A stretch of DNA of 64,000 bases from Niastella caeni (GTDB lineage: Bacteria; Bacteroidota; Bacteroidia; Chitinophagales; Chitinophagaceae), in contig NZ_STFF01000003.1 of the NCBI RefSeq assembly GCF_004834005.1, positions 62,001-126,000 on the forward strand, written 5' to 3'. How positions within the stretch are numbered: position 1 is the first letter of the stretch; every line of letters starts with the position of its first letter. Below are positions 28,701-37,000 of the stretch, piece after piece. The notes below the pieces were generated by a model that saw only the letters and a list, made by a program, of their open reading frames with translations, had not been told where the DNA came from and did no database searches. The translations under genes and the position numbers were made by a program.

Positions 28701-28907
28701 GGATCTGATATTTATTTTCTCCAACTGATCGCGCGTATACGAAAACGTATAGTCGGTGCGTTTATCTAATTCTTCAATAACGCGCGCGGCGGTTGTGTTC
28801 TTTAATTGAATGGAGATCTTATCTTTTAATGTAATAACCTGTCCAAATGAAAACAGGGTCGAGGAAAAATAAATGATTACAGTTAGTATACCGGTTAGTT
28901 TATTCAT
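25755..28907 (-). CDS. STN-domain TonB-dependent receptor
   Basis: A 1050-residue outer-membrane receptor. Signal peptide 1-22, STN domain about 28-100 (ISIQLKNTTAARVIEELDKR), a carboxypeptidase-regulatory-like domain about 125-205 (IAGIIRNEKNEALPGVTIWV), then plug (about 215-340, VTIRGVSDRYNNVLINGASLPS) and barrel ending FSLSLTYKL. It is of the FecA/CirA-like rather than the SusC type and has no SusD partner. The FecR gene 58 bases upstream and the STN domain show that it is a signalling receptor. Genes downstream (lipoprotein, MBG protein, PorV) follow with short gaps and are probably co-regulated. Ligand unknown. Confidence 0.9.
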   Translation of the reverse strand: MNKLTGILTVIIYFSSTLFSFGQVITLKDKISIQLKNTTAARVIEELDKRTDYTFSYTRDQLEKINIRSFVFDNITLGNALENLQRLANLEFNLLGNTIAVKVNTKPTVVPVSANNPRPGKIAGIIRNEKNEALPGVTIWVEEANKGTTTNINGEYMLALPPGSYTLKVSFVGYQSRRITDAVVKENEVTDLGIALTGGSNQLQTVVVTGGARKESTRSLLMTQKNSAGMTNGISAEQIRATADNNTGQVLKRVSGITVQGDRFVTIRGVSDRYNNVLINGASLPSTEPNRRNFSFDIVPSSLVDNVVVNKTATPDLPGEFTGGMVQINTTDVPFRNFLNLGIGTGFNTASTGNDFISHKRDKNAALGIVNDERKWFGDGRAFDQQQYVQHHANRDTAALRGIGARIPNRWQTYRYHYTPMQSYQVSGGLSKQLKYNNSVGAVAAITYRNEMLYEEGEARSLQNYDYWGKRYRYNTTIGGLLNVAYKSKGHKLAFKNLYNNRYGTQYDDRYGYQISNSGFENRTGETTLTNRMIQSRVEGEHSLFNAKLRVDWFGDYITLKREQPDGRYVVGRDVDSGKHTYTYNLNDRNLFWGGLYASTLDEKRTNTGANVSIPFTVAKAKQSFKTGYSYSKREADYDATGLRVLSASNAYENSSKGAPYYEIATVDAMSQGNLIYVPTYIRSESTGDRYTGKQVLQSAYGMLDLKLLQHLRLVGGFRYEHNKVTMSTETYNTDGFPVFSDSVYYEKDWLPSVNLIYSVTDKFNIRGAFSKTLARPDFVERSPYVYYDFVEQLQVTGQKALQVTRIKNYDLRFEYYPTGNEILSASLFYKFFDKPVERFYILGNPNNSVEYWNLYSATAKGVEVEIRKSLSFISPASAWLQNLYFSANATYLEGSIKNLVVDTQKDTSYIENGNRPIQGLSPYIINMGVNYQTSDWGFNVAYNRFGRRIVNGGTNPRLIQYENSRDVVDIQLSTKIMKQKAELRFNISDLLNQYTVIYSNNLNREPDGTHPTEKDNNDPKGANFNKDLDLVNYKVKKGTGFSLSLTYKL

Positions 28908-28965
28908 ATCACGTTTCTTGTTCTTAATGGCTTTATTATCTGAATTTTCTTAATGTATTATTGCC

Positions 28966-29964
28966 TTATGCCTTTTTGCTTATAACCACCTTCTCTCCAA
29001 CTTTTCTAAATTGCAGGTCATGCACAAAAAGAATATTTGCGAGCACGGTTGACCAGGTACTGTTCTGGAAACTGGCAGTGATGCGTTTATGTTGTAAAAG
29101 CGCCGGATCGTATTCAATGGCAACATGGTATCTTTCGCGAATGCGCTCAATGGCTTCCTGCAAAGGCACTTCATTAAACACCAGGTAACCTTTTGTCCAT
29201 AAAGCCACGTTTGCGGCGTCAACCGCCATAACCTGCCAGGTTTGCGTTTGTTTTGAATAGCGCACTGAATGATTGGGAGATAGTACGGTGGTGCGATCGG
29301 TAGCGGTATCATCCAAAGCGATCCTGCCATGTACCAGCGAAACCCGCACTTCCGATTCCTGTGCATACGCTTCAATATTAAAGGCAGTTCCCAATACACG
29401 GGTACGCAAGCTGCCGGTCTCAACAACAAACGGGATCTTTTGTGAAGTCCTGGGCGAAGTCGAAGGGGTCACTTCAAAAAAACCTTCCCCCGATAATTTC
29501 ACCAGGCGTTCGGTGCTATTGAATTGTTGCGGATCAAATTCAAGGCGGGAATACATGTTCAACCATACCTGCGAGCCATCGGGCAATGTAATATGCCTGA
29601 TGCCGGGCTGGTTGTTCTCAATAATGGTAAGGGACGATTTGGCGGCATGCGTACCATCTGAAGCTGGCCGCACATAATACCATAAGGTAATAACCGAAAC
29701 AGCGAACAGGAGCCAGCCCGCTGCTACCGCCAGGCGGCGGTACAATTTTTTATGCCGGTTCATCACCACCGGCTGCCTGCTCATCAGTTGCTCGTACATG
29801 CGGCTTTTAACCGCATCCAACAATTCCGGCGTTAACCCGGGCGATTCATCATCCAGGTCGAGTTGGTTCATCCATTGTTCTAACAGTGCTAATTCTTCGG
29901 GCGTGCATTCATTGTTCCTGAACCGTTGAATTAATGCTTCAACCGGTAAGGGGGTTTGTTTCAT
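28966..29964 (-). CDS. FecR-family anti-sigma regulator without adjacent sigma gene
   Basis: A 332-residue protein with a cytoplasmic N-terminus (1-75), one membrane helix (about 76-98), a FecR domain (about 115-215: ITLPDGSQVWLNMYSRLEF, GEGFFEV, VLGTAFNIEAY) and a C-terminal DUF4974/STN-like domain (about 255-325: NEVPLQEAIERIRERYHVAI). It should sense the STN domain of the TonB receptor encoded next. FecR genes of this phylum normally follow an ECF sigma gene; here the upstream neighbour is a divergent SDR gene, so the cognate sigma factor must be encoded elsewhere. The orphan sigma gene at 60195-60779 is one candidate in the window. Confidence 0.88.
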   Translation of the reverse strand: MKQTPLPVEALIQRFRNNECTPEELALLEQWMNQLDLDDESPGLTPELLDAVKSRMYEQLMSRQPVVMNRHKKLYRRLAVAAGWLLFAVSVITLWYYVRPASDGTHAAKSSLTIIENNQPGIRHITLPDGSQVWLNMYSRLEFDPQQFNSTERLVKLSGEGFFEVTPSTSPRTSQKIPFVVETGSLRTRVLGTAFNIEAYAQESEVRVSLVHGRIALDDTATDRTTVLSPNHSVRYSKQTQTWQVMAVDAANVALWTKGYLVFNEVPLQEAIERIRERYHVAIEYDPALLQHKRITASFQNSTWSTVLANILFVHDLQFRKVGEKVVISKKA

Positions 29965-30288
29965 ACATCATAGTAATAACACGAGCCGCCAATAGTACCA
30001 TGCCACCTGTATTACCAAAATGTTAAGCCGGGTTTCTATCTGCTCCGGTAAAATACCCTCCTGATACCGCATCTTCAGTGCTTATGGCCCCTAAATTCTC
30101 ATCGTATAATGGTCCCCTAAGGAATGGAAATAACGGTTAATGAAACACATAGAAAAAATGTGAATAACAACCTTTTTCCAAGAAACAACGATTTGGCTAC
30201 AAACACACCTTTTTCGGCTACATACAGCCAGTAATGGCGTAGCATCTTTGCATTGTAATTATTCAATAACAATTTAAAATAATAAAAA
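29965..30288. promoter_or_regulatory. Divergent control region between fecR and the SDR gene
   Basis: No gene is visible. For the plus-strand cassette it holds a tandem repeat, GGCTACAAACA (30195-30205) and GGCTACATACA (30216-30226), with 21-base spacing, followed 16 bases later by CATCTTTG (30243-30250), a one-mismatch -7 box. The arrangement fits an AraC-type activator bound at two direct half-sites beside the polymerase. The AraC-type gene at 32021 is a natural candidate. Confidence 0.5.
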
Positions 30289-31125
30289 ATGACAAAGAAA
30301 GTATGGTTTGTAACCGGAGCCTCAAAGGGATTAGGCTTGACCTTAGTAAAAAAATTGTTGGCTGAAGGCTACCAAGTAGCTGCCACATCAAGAGATGTAA
30401 AACAATTAAATGATGCCGTTGGAAACAGTACATCCAGCTTCTTACCTTTACAGGTAGATATTGTTGACAATGCAAGTGTTGGCAATGCAATTAAAGATGT
30501 TATCAAGAAATTCGGGACCATTGACGTTGTGGTAAACAATGCCGGATACGGACAGCTTGGTACAATTGAAGAGCTTACAGATGCAGAAGCCCGTCAAAAT
30601 TTTGATGCAAATGTTTTCGGTACTCTTAATGTTATAAGAAATGTGATGCCGTATTTTCGCAGCAAAAAAGCAGGCCACATTATTAACATCTCCTCTATTG
30701 CTGGCTTTTTAGGTGCTTTCCCAGGCTGGGGCATCTACAATGCTACCAAATTTGCAGTAGCCGGATTAACCGAAGCATTATCTGCTGAAACTGCTTCAAT
30801 GGGTATAAAATCTACCATAGTTTACCCCGGCTATTTTAAAACCAATTTCCTGCTTCAAGGTTCAATGAAACTTGCTATTAATCCAATTGCAGATTATAAA
30901 GAAGCAAGAGATTTGGAAATTATCCATGATACCCAAATTATCGGGAACCAACCTGGAGATCCTGAAAAGGCAGCTATGGCTTTCATTATACTTGCCGAAA
31001 AGGAAAACCCGCCATTGCACTTCTTTATGGGTTCTGATTCTGTAGGAATGGCAAATACAAAAATTGAAATCTTACAATCAGCATTAACTGCCACAGAAGA
31101 ACTAAGCAATTCAACTAATTTCTAA
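30289..31125 (+). CDS. Short-chain dehydrogenase/reductase
   Basis: A 278-residue classical SDR. The cofactor motif TGASKGLG is at 9-16, NNAGYG at 83-88, the catalytic Ser in NISSIAG near 136 and YNATK with Tyr150 and Lys154. The Arg after the first strand-helix unit (SRD, residue 35) suggests a preference for NADP(H). Substrate unknown; SDRs of this group are frequently annotated as oxidoreductases near AraC regulators. It opens a three-gene cassette with an exported DJ-1/PfpI protein and an AraC regulator, in DNA visibly richer in A+T than both flanks. Confidence 0.9.
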   Translation: MTKKVWFVTGASKGLGLTLVKKLLAEGYQVAATSRDVKQLNDAVGNSTSSFLPLQVDIVDNASVGNAIKDVIKKFGTIDVVVNNAGYGQLGTIEELTDAEARQNFDANVFGTLNVIRNVMPYFRSKKAGHIINISSIAGFLGAFPGWGIYNATKFAVAGLTEALSAETASMGIKSTIVYPGYFKTNFLLQGSMKLAINPIADYKEARDLEIIHDTQIIGNQPGDPEKAAMAFIILAEKENPPLHFFMGSDSVGMANTKIEILQSALTATEELSNSTNF

Positions 31126-31147
31126 TAATTTAAAAAAATCATACAAA

Positions 31148-31951
31148 ATGAAAAAAATAATTTCAATCAAACCGCTTACTCTCTTACTTTCAATCTTTGT
31201 AATAAGTGTTACCGCTTTTGCTCAACAAAGCAAAGCAACTAAAAAAGTAATTATCGTACTTTCGGCAGCCGACACATGGACACGGGCAAACGGGGCAAAA
31301 TACCCAACGGGTTATTGGACAGAAGAATTTGTGGATGTTCATAAAGAGTTTGTAGAAGCAGGTTATACAGTACACATCGCTACACCAAGAGCAGAGCAAC
31401 CTACAGCTGACCCTTTAAGTCTTGAAGTAAAAACAGTAGGTACCGAAAAAGCAACTTTCTTAAAAAAATATCTTGCTTCTTTGTCTAAAACATTAAGTAA
31501 TCCGTTATCATTAGACAAAATCAACATGCAAGATTATGATGCAGTGATAATTCCAGGTGGGCATGGGCCAGTTGAAGATTTGTACAAAGATAAAGACATG
31601 GGTAAGGTTTTATTTGCAGCAGAAAAGTCAAAAAAAATTATCGGTGCTGTATGTCATGGTCAAGCTGCGCTTTTAAGTGCATTTGACAACAAAGGCAACT
31701 GGTTATTCAAAGGTAGAAATATGACATCTTTCAGTGATGCAGAAGAAATTGAGTTTGGCACAGCAGACAATGCCCCTTGGCTTTTAGCTTCGACATTAAG
31801 AAAATACGGCGCCAACTATACTTGTGGCAAAAATTGGAGCGAATACATAAAAGTAGATGGCAACCTGGTAACAGGGCAAAATCCTGCATCAAGTATTCCA
31901 ATGGCTAAGGCAATCATAGATATTTTGAAAGAATCACCAAGTTTACAATAA
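31148..31951 (+). CDS. Exported DJ-1/PfpI-family protein (type 1 glutamine amidotransferase-like)
   Basis: A 267-residue protein whose first 26 residues form a signal peptide ending AFAQ, so it works outside the cytoplasm. The DJ-1/PfpI fold is marked by DYDAVIIPGGHGPVEDL (129-145) and the nucleophile elbow GAVCHGQAALL with Cys169 and His170. It is closest in layout to Hsp31-like chaperone/glyoxalase members. The combination with an SDR suggests defence against reactive carbonyls, but that is inference; export is unusual for a glyoxalase of this group. It starts 22 bases after the SDR stop. Confidence 0.85.
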   Translation: MKKIISIKPLTLLLSIFVISVTAFAQQSKATKKVIIVLSAADTWTRANGAKYPTGYWTEEFVDVHKEFVEAGYTVHIATPRAEQPTADPLSLEVKTVGTEKATFLKKYLASLSKTLSNPLSLDKINMQDYDAVIIPGGHGPVEDLYKDKDMGKVLFAAEKSKKIIGAVCHGQAALLSAFDNKGNWLFKGRNMTSFSDAEEIEFGTADNAPWLLASTLRKYGANYTCGKNWSEYIKVDGNLVTGQNPASSIPMAKAIIDILKESPSLQ

Positions 31952-31970
31952 TTAAGTTAGCTTAACATTA

Positions 31971-32004
31971 AAACAGATAGCGTAGAAATATCCTATCTGT
32001 TTTT
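31971..32004 (+). terminator. Terminator between the DJ-1 gene and the AraC gene
   Basis: Ten-base arms AAACAGATAG and CTATCTGTTT with a 12-base loop, continuing TTTTC. It separates the regulator gene from the two enzyme genes. Confidence 0.75.
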
Positions 32005-32020
32005 CTAATTTTACATTAAT

Positions 32021-32938
32021 ATGTCCAATAATAAAATACATACTTTTAAAACTGTTACCCAGTTTCATACTATGGCAGGTTTGCCTAAGCCTGAGCATCC
32101 ATTAGTAAGTTTGGTTGATTATGGTTTGGTAGATTACCAAACAGACGAAAAAGAAATTAGCTGGATACAGCAGTTTTATACCATCGGTTTGAAAAGAAAT
32201 ATTCAGGGTAAATTTCGCTATGGCCAGCAACAGTATGACTTTGATGAAGGGATTTTATCATTTGTATCGCCACAGCAAGTAGTACATTTATTAACAGAAA
32301 AGCCCGAAGTAAAGCCGTCAGGTTATTTATTATTGATACATCCTGATTTCATTTGGAATACTTCTTTAGGCAAAAACATCAAGAATTATGAGTTTTTTGG
32401 CTACTTAGTAAATGAAGCACTTTTTATGTCGGAAAAAGAGGAAGGTGTGATTGAAGATATTCTAAAAAATATCCAAAGAGAGTACCACGCCAATATCGAC
32501 AAGTTTAGCCAAAACATAATCATCGCACAAATTGAGTTACTGCTAAACTATTGTGAAAGATTTTATCAGCGTCAATTCCTTACTCGTAAAAAAAGTAGTC
32601 ATGAAATAATTGTAAGACTTGAAAATTTGCTGACCGGTTGGTTTCATGAAGATACTATAATACAAAAGGGACTACCAACAGCAAATCAAATAGCAAGTGA
32701 GTTAAACGTATCGACCAATTACTTAGGTACATTGCTTAAAACTTTAACAGGTTTAAGCACTCAACAGCATATACATGAAAAGCTGATAGAAAAAGCAAAA
32801 GAAAAACTTTCTACCACCACACTTACCATAAGTGAAATTGCTTATGAATTGGGTTTTGAGCATAGTCAAAGTTTTTCAAAGCTCTTTAAATCAAAAGTTG
32901 GTAAAAGTCCATTAGAATTCAGGACTCAATTTAACTGA
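32021..32938 (+). CDS. AraC-family transcriptional regulator
   Basis: A 305-residue regulator with an N-terminal cupin-like sensor part (about 20-190) and a C-terminal AraC DNA-binding domain (about 205-303: ANQIASELNVSTNYLGTLLKTLTG and ISEIAYELGFEHSQSFSKLFKSKVGKSPLEFR). Regulators of this type are very often encoded beside SDR genes in Bacteroidota and activate them. The tandem half-sites upstream of the SDR gene are likely targets. It begins 16 bases after the terminator hairpin, so some of its expression may depend on read-through. Confidence 0.88.
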   Translation: MSNNKIHTFKTVTQFHTMAGLPKPEHPLVSLVDYGLVDYQTDEKEISWIQQFYTIGLKRNIQGKFRYGQQQYDFDEGILSFVSPQQVVHLLTEKPEVKPSGYLLLIHPDFIWNTSLGKNIKNYEFFGYLVNEALFMSEKEEGVIEDILKNIQREYHANIDKFSQNIIIAQIELLLNYCERFYQRQFLTRKKSSHEIIVRLENLLTGWFHEDTIIQKGLPTANQIASELNVSTNYLGTLLKTLTGLSTQQHIHEKLIEKAKEKLSTTTLTISEIAYELGFEHSQSFSKLFKSKVGKSPLEFRTQFN

Positions 32939-33267
32939 AGTCTGACAAAACAAGTAAAGAAGAACGAAGCAACAACATACTGCTAACAGTTAGTTGTAGC
33001 ACAATTCCGACAACCACACGCTTGACGAGGGTTTCAGCAACCTTGATATCCTCGGTTGCGAAAACAACATTTCAAGTGGCTAAACCCAAAAGCAATCAAA
33101 CGATAGTCATTGTAATCCGAACAATGCCCCTTGCAATTCAACAAAGAGGTTTTGTCAATTGATAACCGCCTTCTGTAAACAATCAAAAAGAAAAACACCA
33201 CTTAATAAAAGTAAATATACGAAACAACATGGCCGGCTGCCTGTGAAAATATTAACGAACCTAAACC
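32939..33267. other. Intergenic region between convergent genes, structured
   Basis: No gene is visible. It includes a CTAAC-A-GTTAG palindrome near 32984 and nested inverted arms: CGAGG with CCTCG, and GCAACC with GGTTGC, between about 33025 and 33065. Such sequences are often found at the ends of A+T-rich accessory cassettes in Bacteroidota and look somewhat like cassette recombination sites, but no core site can be defined. Confidence 0.3.
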
Positions 33268-33801
33268 TTAATCCTTATAAACAGTTGGCTGCTGTTTTGG
33301 CGGAATAGTTATTTTACTGCTAAGGTTAGGGAACATTTTCCGGATGATTGCCATATCCAGATTGGATGCATCTACAAACTTCCAACTCTTGCCATTATCA
33401 TTGGAAATGGCAATTAAAGTAGTATGCGTAACAACCCTTCCTTTGGCAGGTTTTAATTCGGTATGCTGCGAAATAGTGCATTGCAATTCATTCTTGCTCT
33501 TTACAATTTCTGATGGCTGATCAAACACGGTACCTTTTATTTGCACACCCTTACTTTTTAACTGGGCGTTTTGGTTGTTCAGCAATGTTATCATCTTTGC
33601 TTCTCCCCCACCCGCACTTATTCTAATCGGGTGAATATATTTCAGGAACCCCTTATAATCGCCTGAATTTAATAAAGAGGCCATTTCGCTGGCATTCTTA
33701 ACAAGAACCTGTGCTAATGCTTTTTGATCAACGGAGTTTTGTGTATGCGACAATTGAAATATAATACACAATACACCCAACAATATTATTCTTTTACTCA
33801 T
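33268..33801 (-). CDS. Exported protein of unknown function downstream of RHS-3
   Basis: A 177-residue protein starting at the ATG at 33801, eight bases inside the end of the DUF7710-like gene. A signal peptide ends near SHTQ (residue 21). The mature part looks like a small alpha/beta domain (LLNSGDYKGFLKYIHPIRI, LIAISNDNGKSWKFVDAS) of the NTF2-like type often seen in exported Bacteroidota proteins. No catalytic motif is visible. Overlap with the previous gene means it is translated with the RHS-3 operon. It could be a second immunity protein, acting in the periplasm, or an unrelated passenger. Confidence 0.6.
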   Translation of the reverse strand: MSKRIILLGVLCIIFQLSHTQNSVDQKALAQVLVKNASEMASLLNSGDYKGFLKYIHPIRISAGGGEAKMITLLNNQNAQLKSKGVQIKGTVFDQPSEIVKSKNELQCTISQHTELKPAKGRVVTHTTLIAISNDNGKSWKFVDASNLDMAIIRKMFPNLSSKITIPPKQQPTVYKD

Positions 33802-34069
33802 GGGCAATCAATTCTCCGTTTTTGTAATGAAAGTGTTCCTGGGATCCCGAAGAAAATCCACCGATAAATTCAGGCGTTGACTCTTTTTCCTTTTTAACTT
33901 TAAAATATCCCATTCGAATAGCCCAATCATAAGCACTTTCATCAATTGGATAAACAGTAAGCATTCCAGTTAATGCATATTTTTTAATCCACTCCTCTGC
34001 TTTTTCTTTGGTCGAAAAAACGCCACTACATAAACGTCCACCTTGAAACACATAAACTGCTTCCAACAT
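33794..34069 (-). CDS. DUF7710-like small protein, candidate immunity protein of RHS-3
   Basis: A 91-residue soluble protein without signal peptide. The text AVYVFQGGRLCSGVF, AEEWIKKYALTGMLTVYPIDESAYDWA and PEFIGGFSSGSQEHFHY matches the small DUF7710 family as I know it. Its ATG shares one base with the TAA of the RHS-3 gene (TAATG), so it is translationally coupled to it. Small coupled genes directly after RHS tips are usually immunity genes; a cytosolic immunity protein would imply that the tip of RHS-3 acts in the cytoplasm. Function is inferred from position. Confidence 0.65.
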   Translation of the reverse strand: MLEAVYVFQGGRLCSGVFSTKEKAEEWIKKYALTGMLTVYPIDESAYDWAIRMGYFKVKKEKESTPEFIGGFSSGSQEHFHYKNGELIAHE

Positions 34070-37000
34070 TATTTTGAGTTATTTGTTTGCTTATTATTAT
34101 GTCTATGATATTGCATAATCTTTTTCATTGATCTTCTGATCTTTGCTTTATTATCTTCAACTACCCTTTGTTGCTTTGCTGAAAGCTCTGGTGATCCGTC
34201 TAAAGGCTTTCCATTCTGTCCAATTTTGGTGCTCGTACCCTTACCATAAACGTGGGCATGCGCAGGGCCGTGATCTATACCATGGTAATAATGTTCAATG
34301 GTCACCCCATCCTGTTTCACTATTACTGATTCAGGCAACTTTACATCGCAAGGCCCACTATTGTGTACCAATACTTGTTGTGCCGATACATAATAGGTAT
34401 GATAATCTGCAACCTCAAAGTTATGAACCTTTGTTCGTTGTACAACAATATCAATAGCAGAAATTATTACCTTATTACCTTTATAGGTGGTAACGCTATC
34501 TCCAACGTTCAACTGTGTTACCTTGAGCCATCTGCCCCCTATAAAAAAAGGATGATCGCTGGTAGTATTGATCAATTCATTACCAATATGCAACCGGTAC
34601 ACCGTATCGCGAACGTATTCAAATACCCTTACTACCGTTTTCAGCCCAAAAGTATGGGTAGTATCGTTGTATGCCCATACTTTGTCGCCCGGCTTTATTA
34701 ATTCTATCGGCTTATAACTACTATCGCTAAGCACCAACGTTCCCGCCAAAAAGCAACCACAGGGAACTTTTCCGTGAGCTACAAAATTTTTTTCCGCTAT
34801 TTCAACTGCTTCATCTTCATATTTAACTATTCCTTCAACCACTTCCTCCGCCTCATCTACATATTTCAATCCTTTGGCTAAATCTCCTAACGGCAGCATA
34901 CCTATTGCACTGAGTGCTGCATCCTTGTAATTACCTTCTGCAAGGTATATTACGGCATTCAAACCATCGGCAATACCTGTAGGATCAATCATTCCAACCA
35001 CGTCTAAGAATCCATGAAACCAACCACTGCCACTGGAAGAAGATTTTTTACTGGCTGTTACGGTAACTGTTTCGAGTTCCTTCACCTGGGTGGTGCCGTC
35101 GGGATTTAAGTAAACATCGTTTGGTTTTGTACTATCCTGGGGGCTCATTCCATCTCTATCTGTAAAACGAGCGGGATTATCATACCCGTAAACATAGGGG
35201 CTCCATCTGCGCATGTAATCAGCCAACGGATCAATCTGACCAAAACGTCCTATTTGTGCATCGTAAAACCGGGCAGACAGGTCATACATATCAAGTCCGC
35301 TTCCATCAGTGAATTCGGCACTTTGCTTTTCCTTACCCAAAAATTGAAGTTTGTTTTCCAATGTATTGGCAGCTTTAGAAGAAATTCCTGCCATCGTTAA
35401 TCCCCAAGGATAATAATGCGTTTCTTCCAGTAAGGGCCCACGCGTATGGATCACCTGCATGTTATCGAAAAACACATTGTACTGGCTCTCGTTACTGCAA
35501 TACACAAAAACATACCCGTTCTTAGGCGCAGTTAAAGTAGGTATGGTTACATTGTTATGATCTTTAACAACGCCATTGCCCCCGATTCGGTCAAAACCAC
35601 CGCCGGCATAATTAAATTGTTCATCAAAAAATATCCAGTTAACGTACGCCCAGGGCACGCTTGTACCATCATTACGGGTCCTGAAGGCATTCAATGCATC
35701 CGTAAGTGGAGTCGTACTTATTCCTGCAGTCGTTAAACCCTTTGCCGCCATAGTGGGTGTTGCCAAAAACGCATCCAGGATACTGCTTACAGGAATCGGA
35801 TACTTGTCATTAAAGTTGCCGCCATTATTGAACCAATACGACTTTCCAAAAATATTGATCTGATCACCTGTCATTACCTTCAACGTCATCCCCAGCCCCG
35901 TTTTGTTGGTGGTAGCATTTAACTGGTATAGTCTGGCGCTATTTGCCGTCGCATTGCTGTTTGGGTTATTATTATACGGAGGATTTCCATTATTGTTTTG
36001 ATAGGTGCTGATACCGGTTGCTACCGAACTGTTCACCACATAAGCGCTGTTGATGTTGTAAAAGCCCTTTTCAACGTAAGCTGCGTCTGTGCTTGTATTC
36101 AAATTGCCTTCGAGGGTAGCAGCCGGGTAAATGTCCTGCTTCTGTTCTTCCGTGAGCACCATGCGCACATTACCCAGGTTATCTTTTATGAAATAATCAT
36201 ATTCAAATTTAGCGGGTGTAGTCCCTGCTGCGGCTATATAACGAATGCGACCCTCTTCATGGCCCATAAACTGCAGCTTATCTGTATAGTTGAGCGCTGC
36301 CAGGCTGCTGTTTGCATACGCTTTGCTTTCGTACACCGTTCCATTAACATAGCTGGTAGTAGTGGTAATATCACTCGTAAAGCTGCTGCTGTTATAGGTT
36401 ACCGAGGCACTCTTTTCAAAAGTTATCTTTTGCAATTTTGTACCCGCTGCATCATAAATATAAGTGATAGTGCCTTTATTGCCGCCATCAACCTGTATCT
36501 GCCATGGCAGGTTCAGTTGATTGTATGTGATGGCGCCGCTGGCTTGATCCATATCGGCAATACCATTCAGCTTTTTGTTCTTATCTGCAATCATGTTACC
36601 ATTGCCATCATACCCATAATCATTACCGCTGGTATTATTATCGGTAAAGTCGCCCAGGCTGGCGCCGGTTTGCACAGGAGCATTATCAGTAACTGCACTT
36701 AATTTATTGCCGTTATTAAAGTAGGTATATTGCAGATCATCTATTACCTGGCTGCTGGTCAACTTTAACCCCCATTGTTTCATGGCTTTTATATTGCCAT
36801 TTTCGTCATACGCCGATGCAACAGTTGTCCCATCTCCTATCTGCATATCAAAGTTGATGGTGGCATGATCTGTATAAGCACTGCCGGCAAATTGCGTAAA
36901 ATCAGCCCCCAATATTCTATTGGCTTTATCGTATGTATAGCCATAGGCCCGGCGTTCGCCATCGCCTTTACTGCGCCATTTGGTACCCGCAACATTGCCA

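Noticed and set aside
32939-33267. Integron attC-type site
   Set aside because: Inverted arms exist but no R-prime/L-prime core sites can be matched and no integrase is present.
35998-36702. Long plus-strand open frame (234 codons) opposite RHS-3
   Set aside because: It lies fully inside the RHS-3 gene on the other strand, and the similar RHS-2 gene shows a matching antisense frame at 46038-46559. Both follow from the codon pattern of the repeats.
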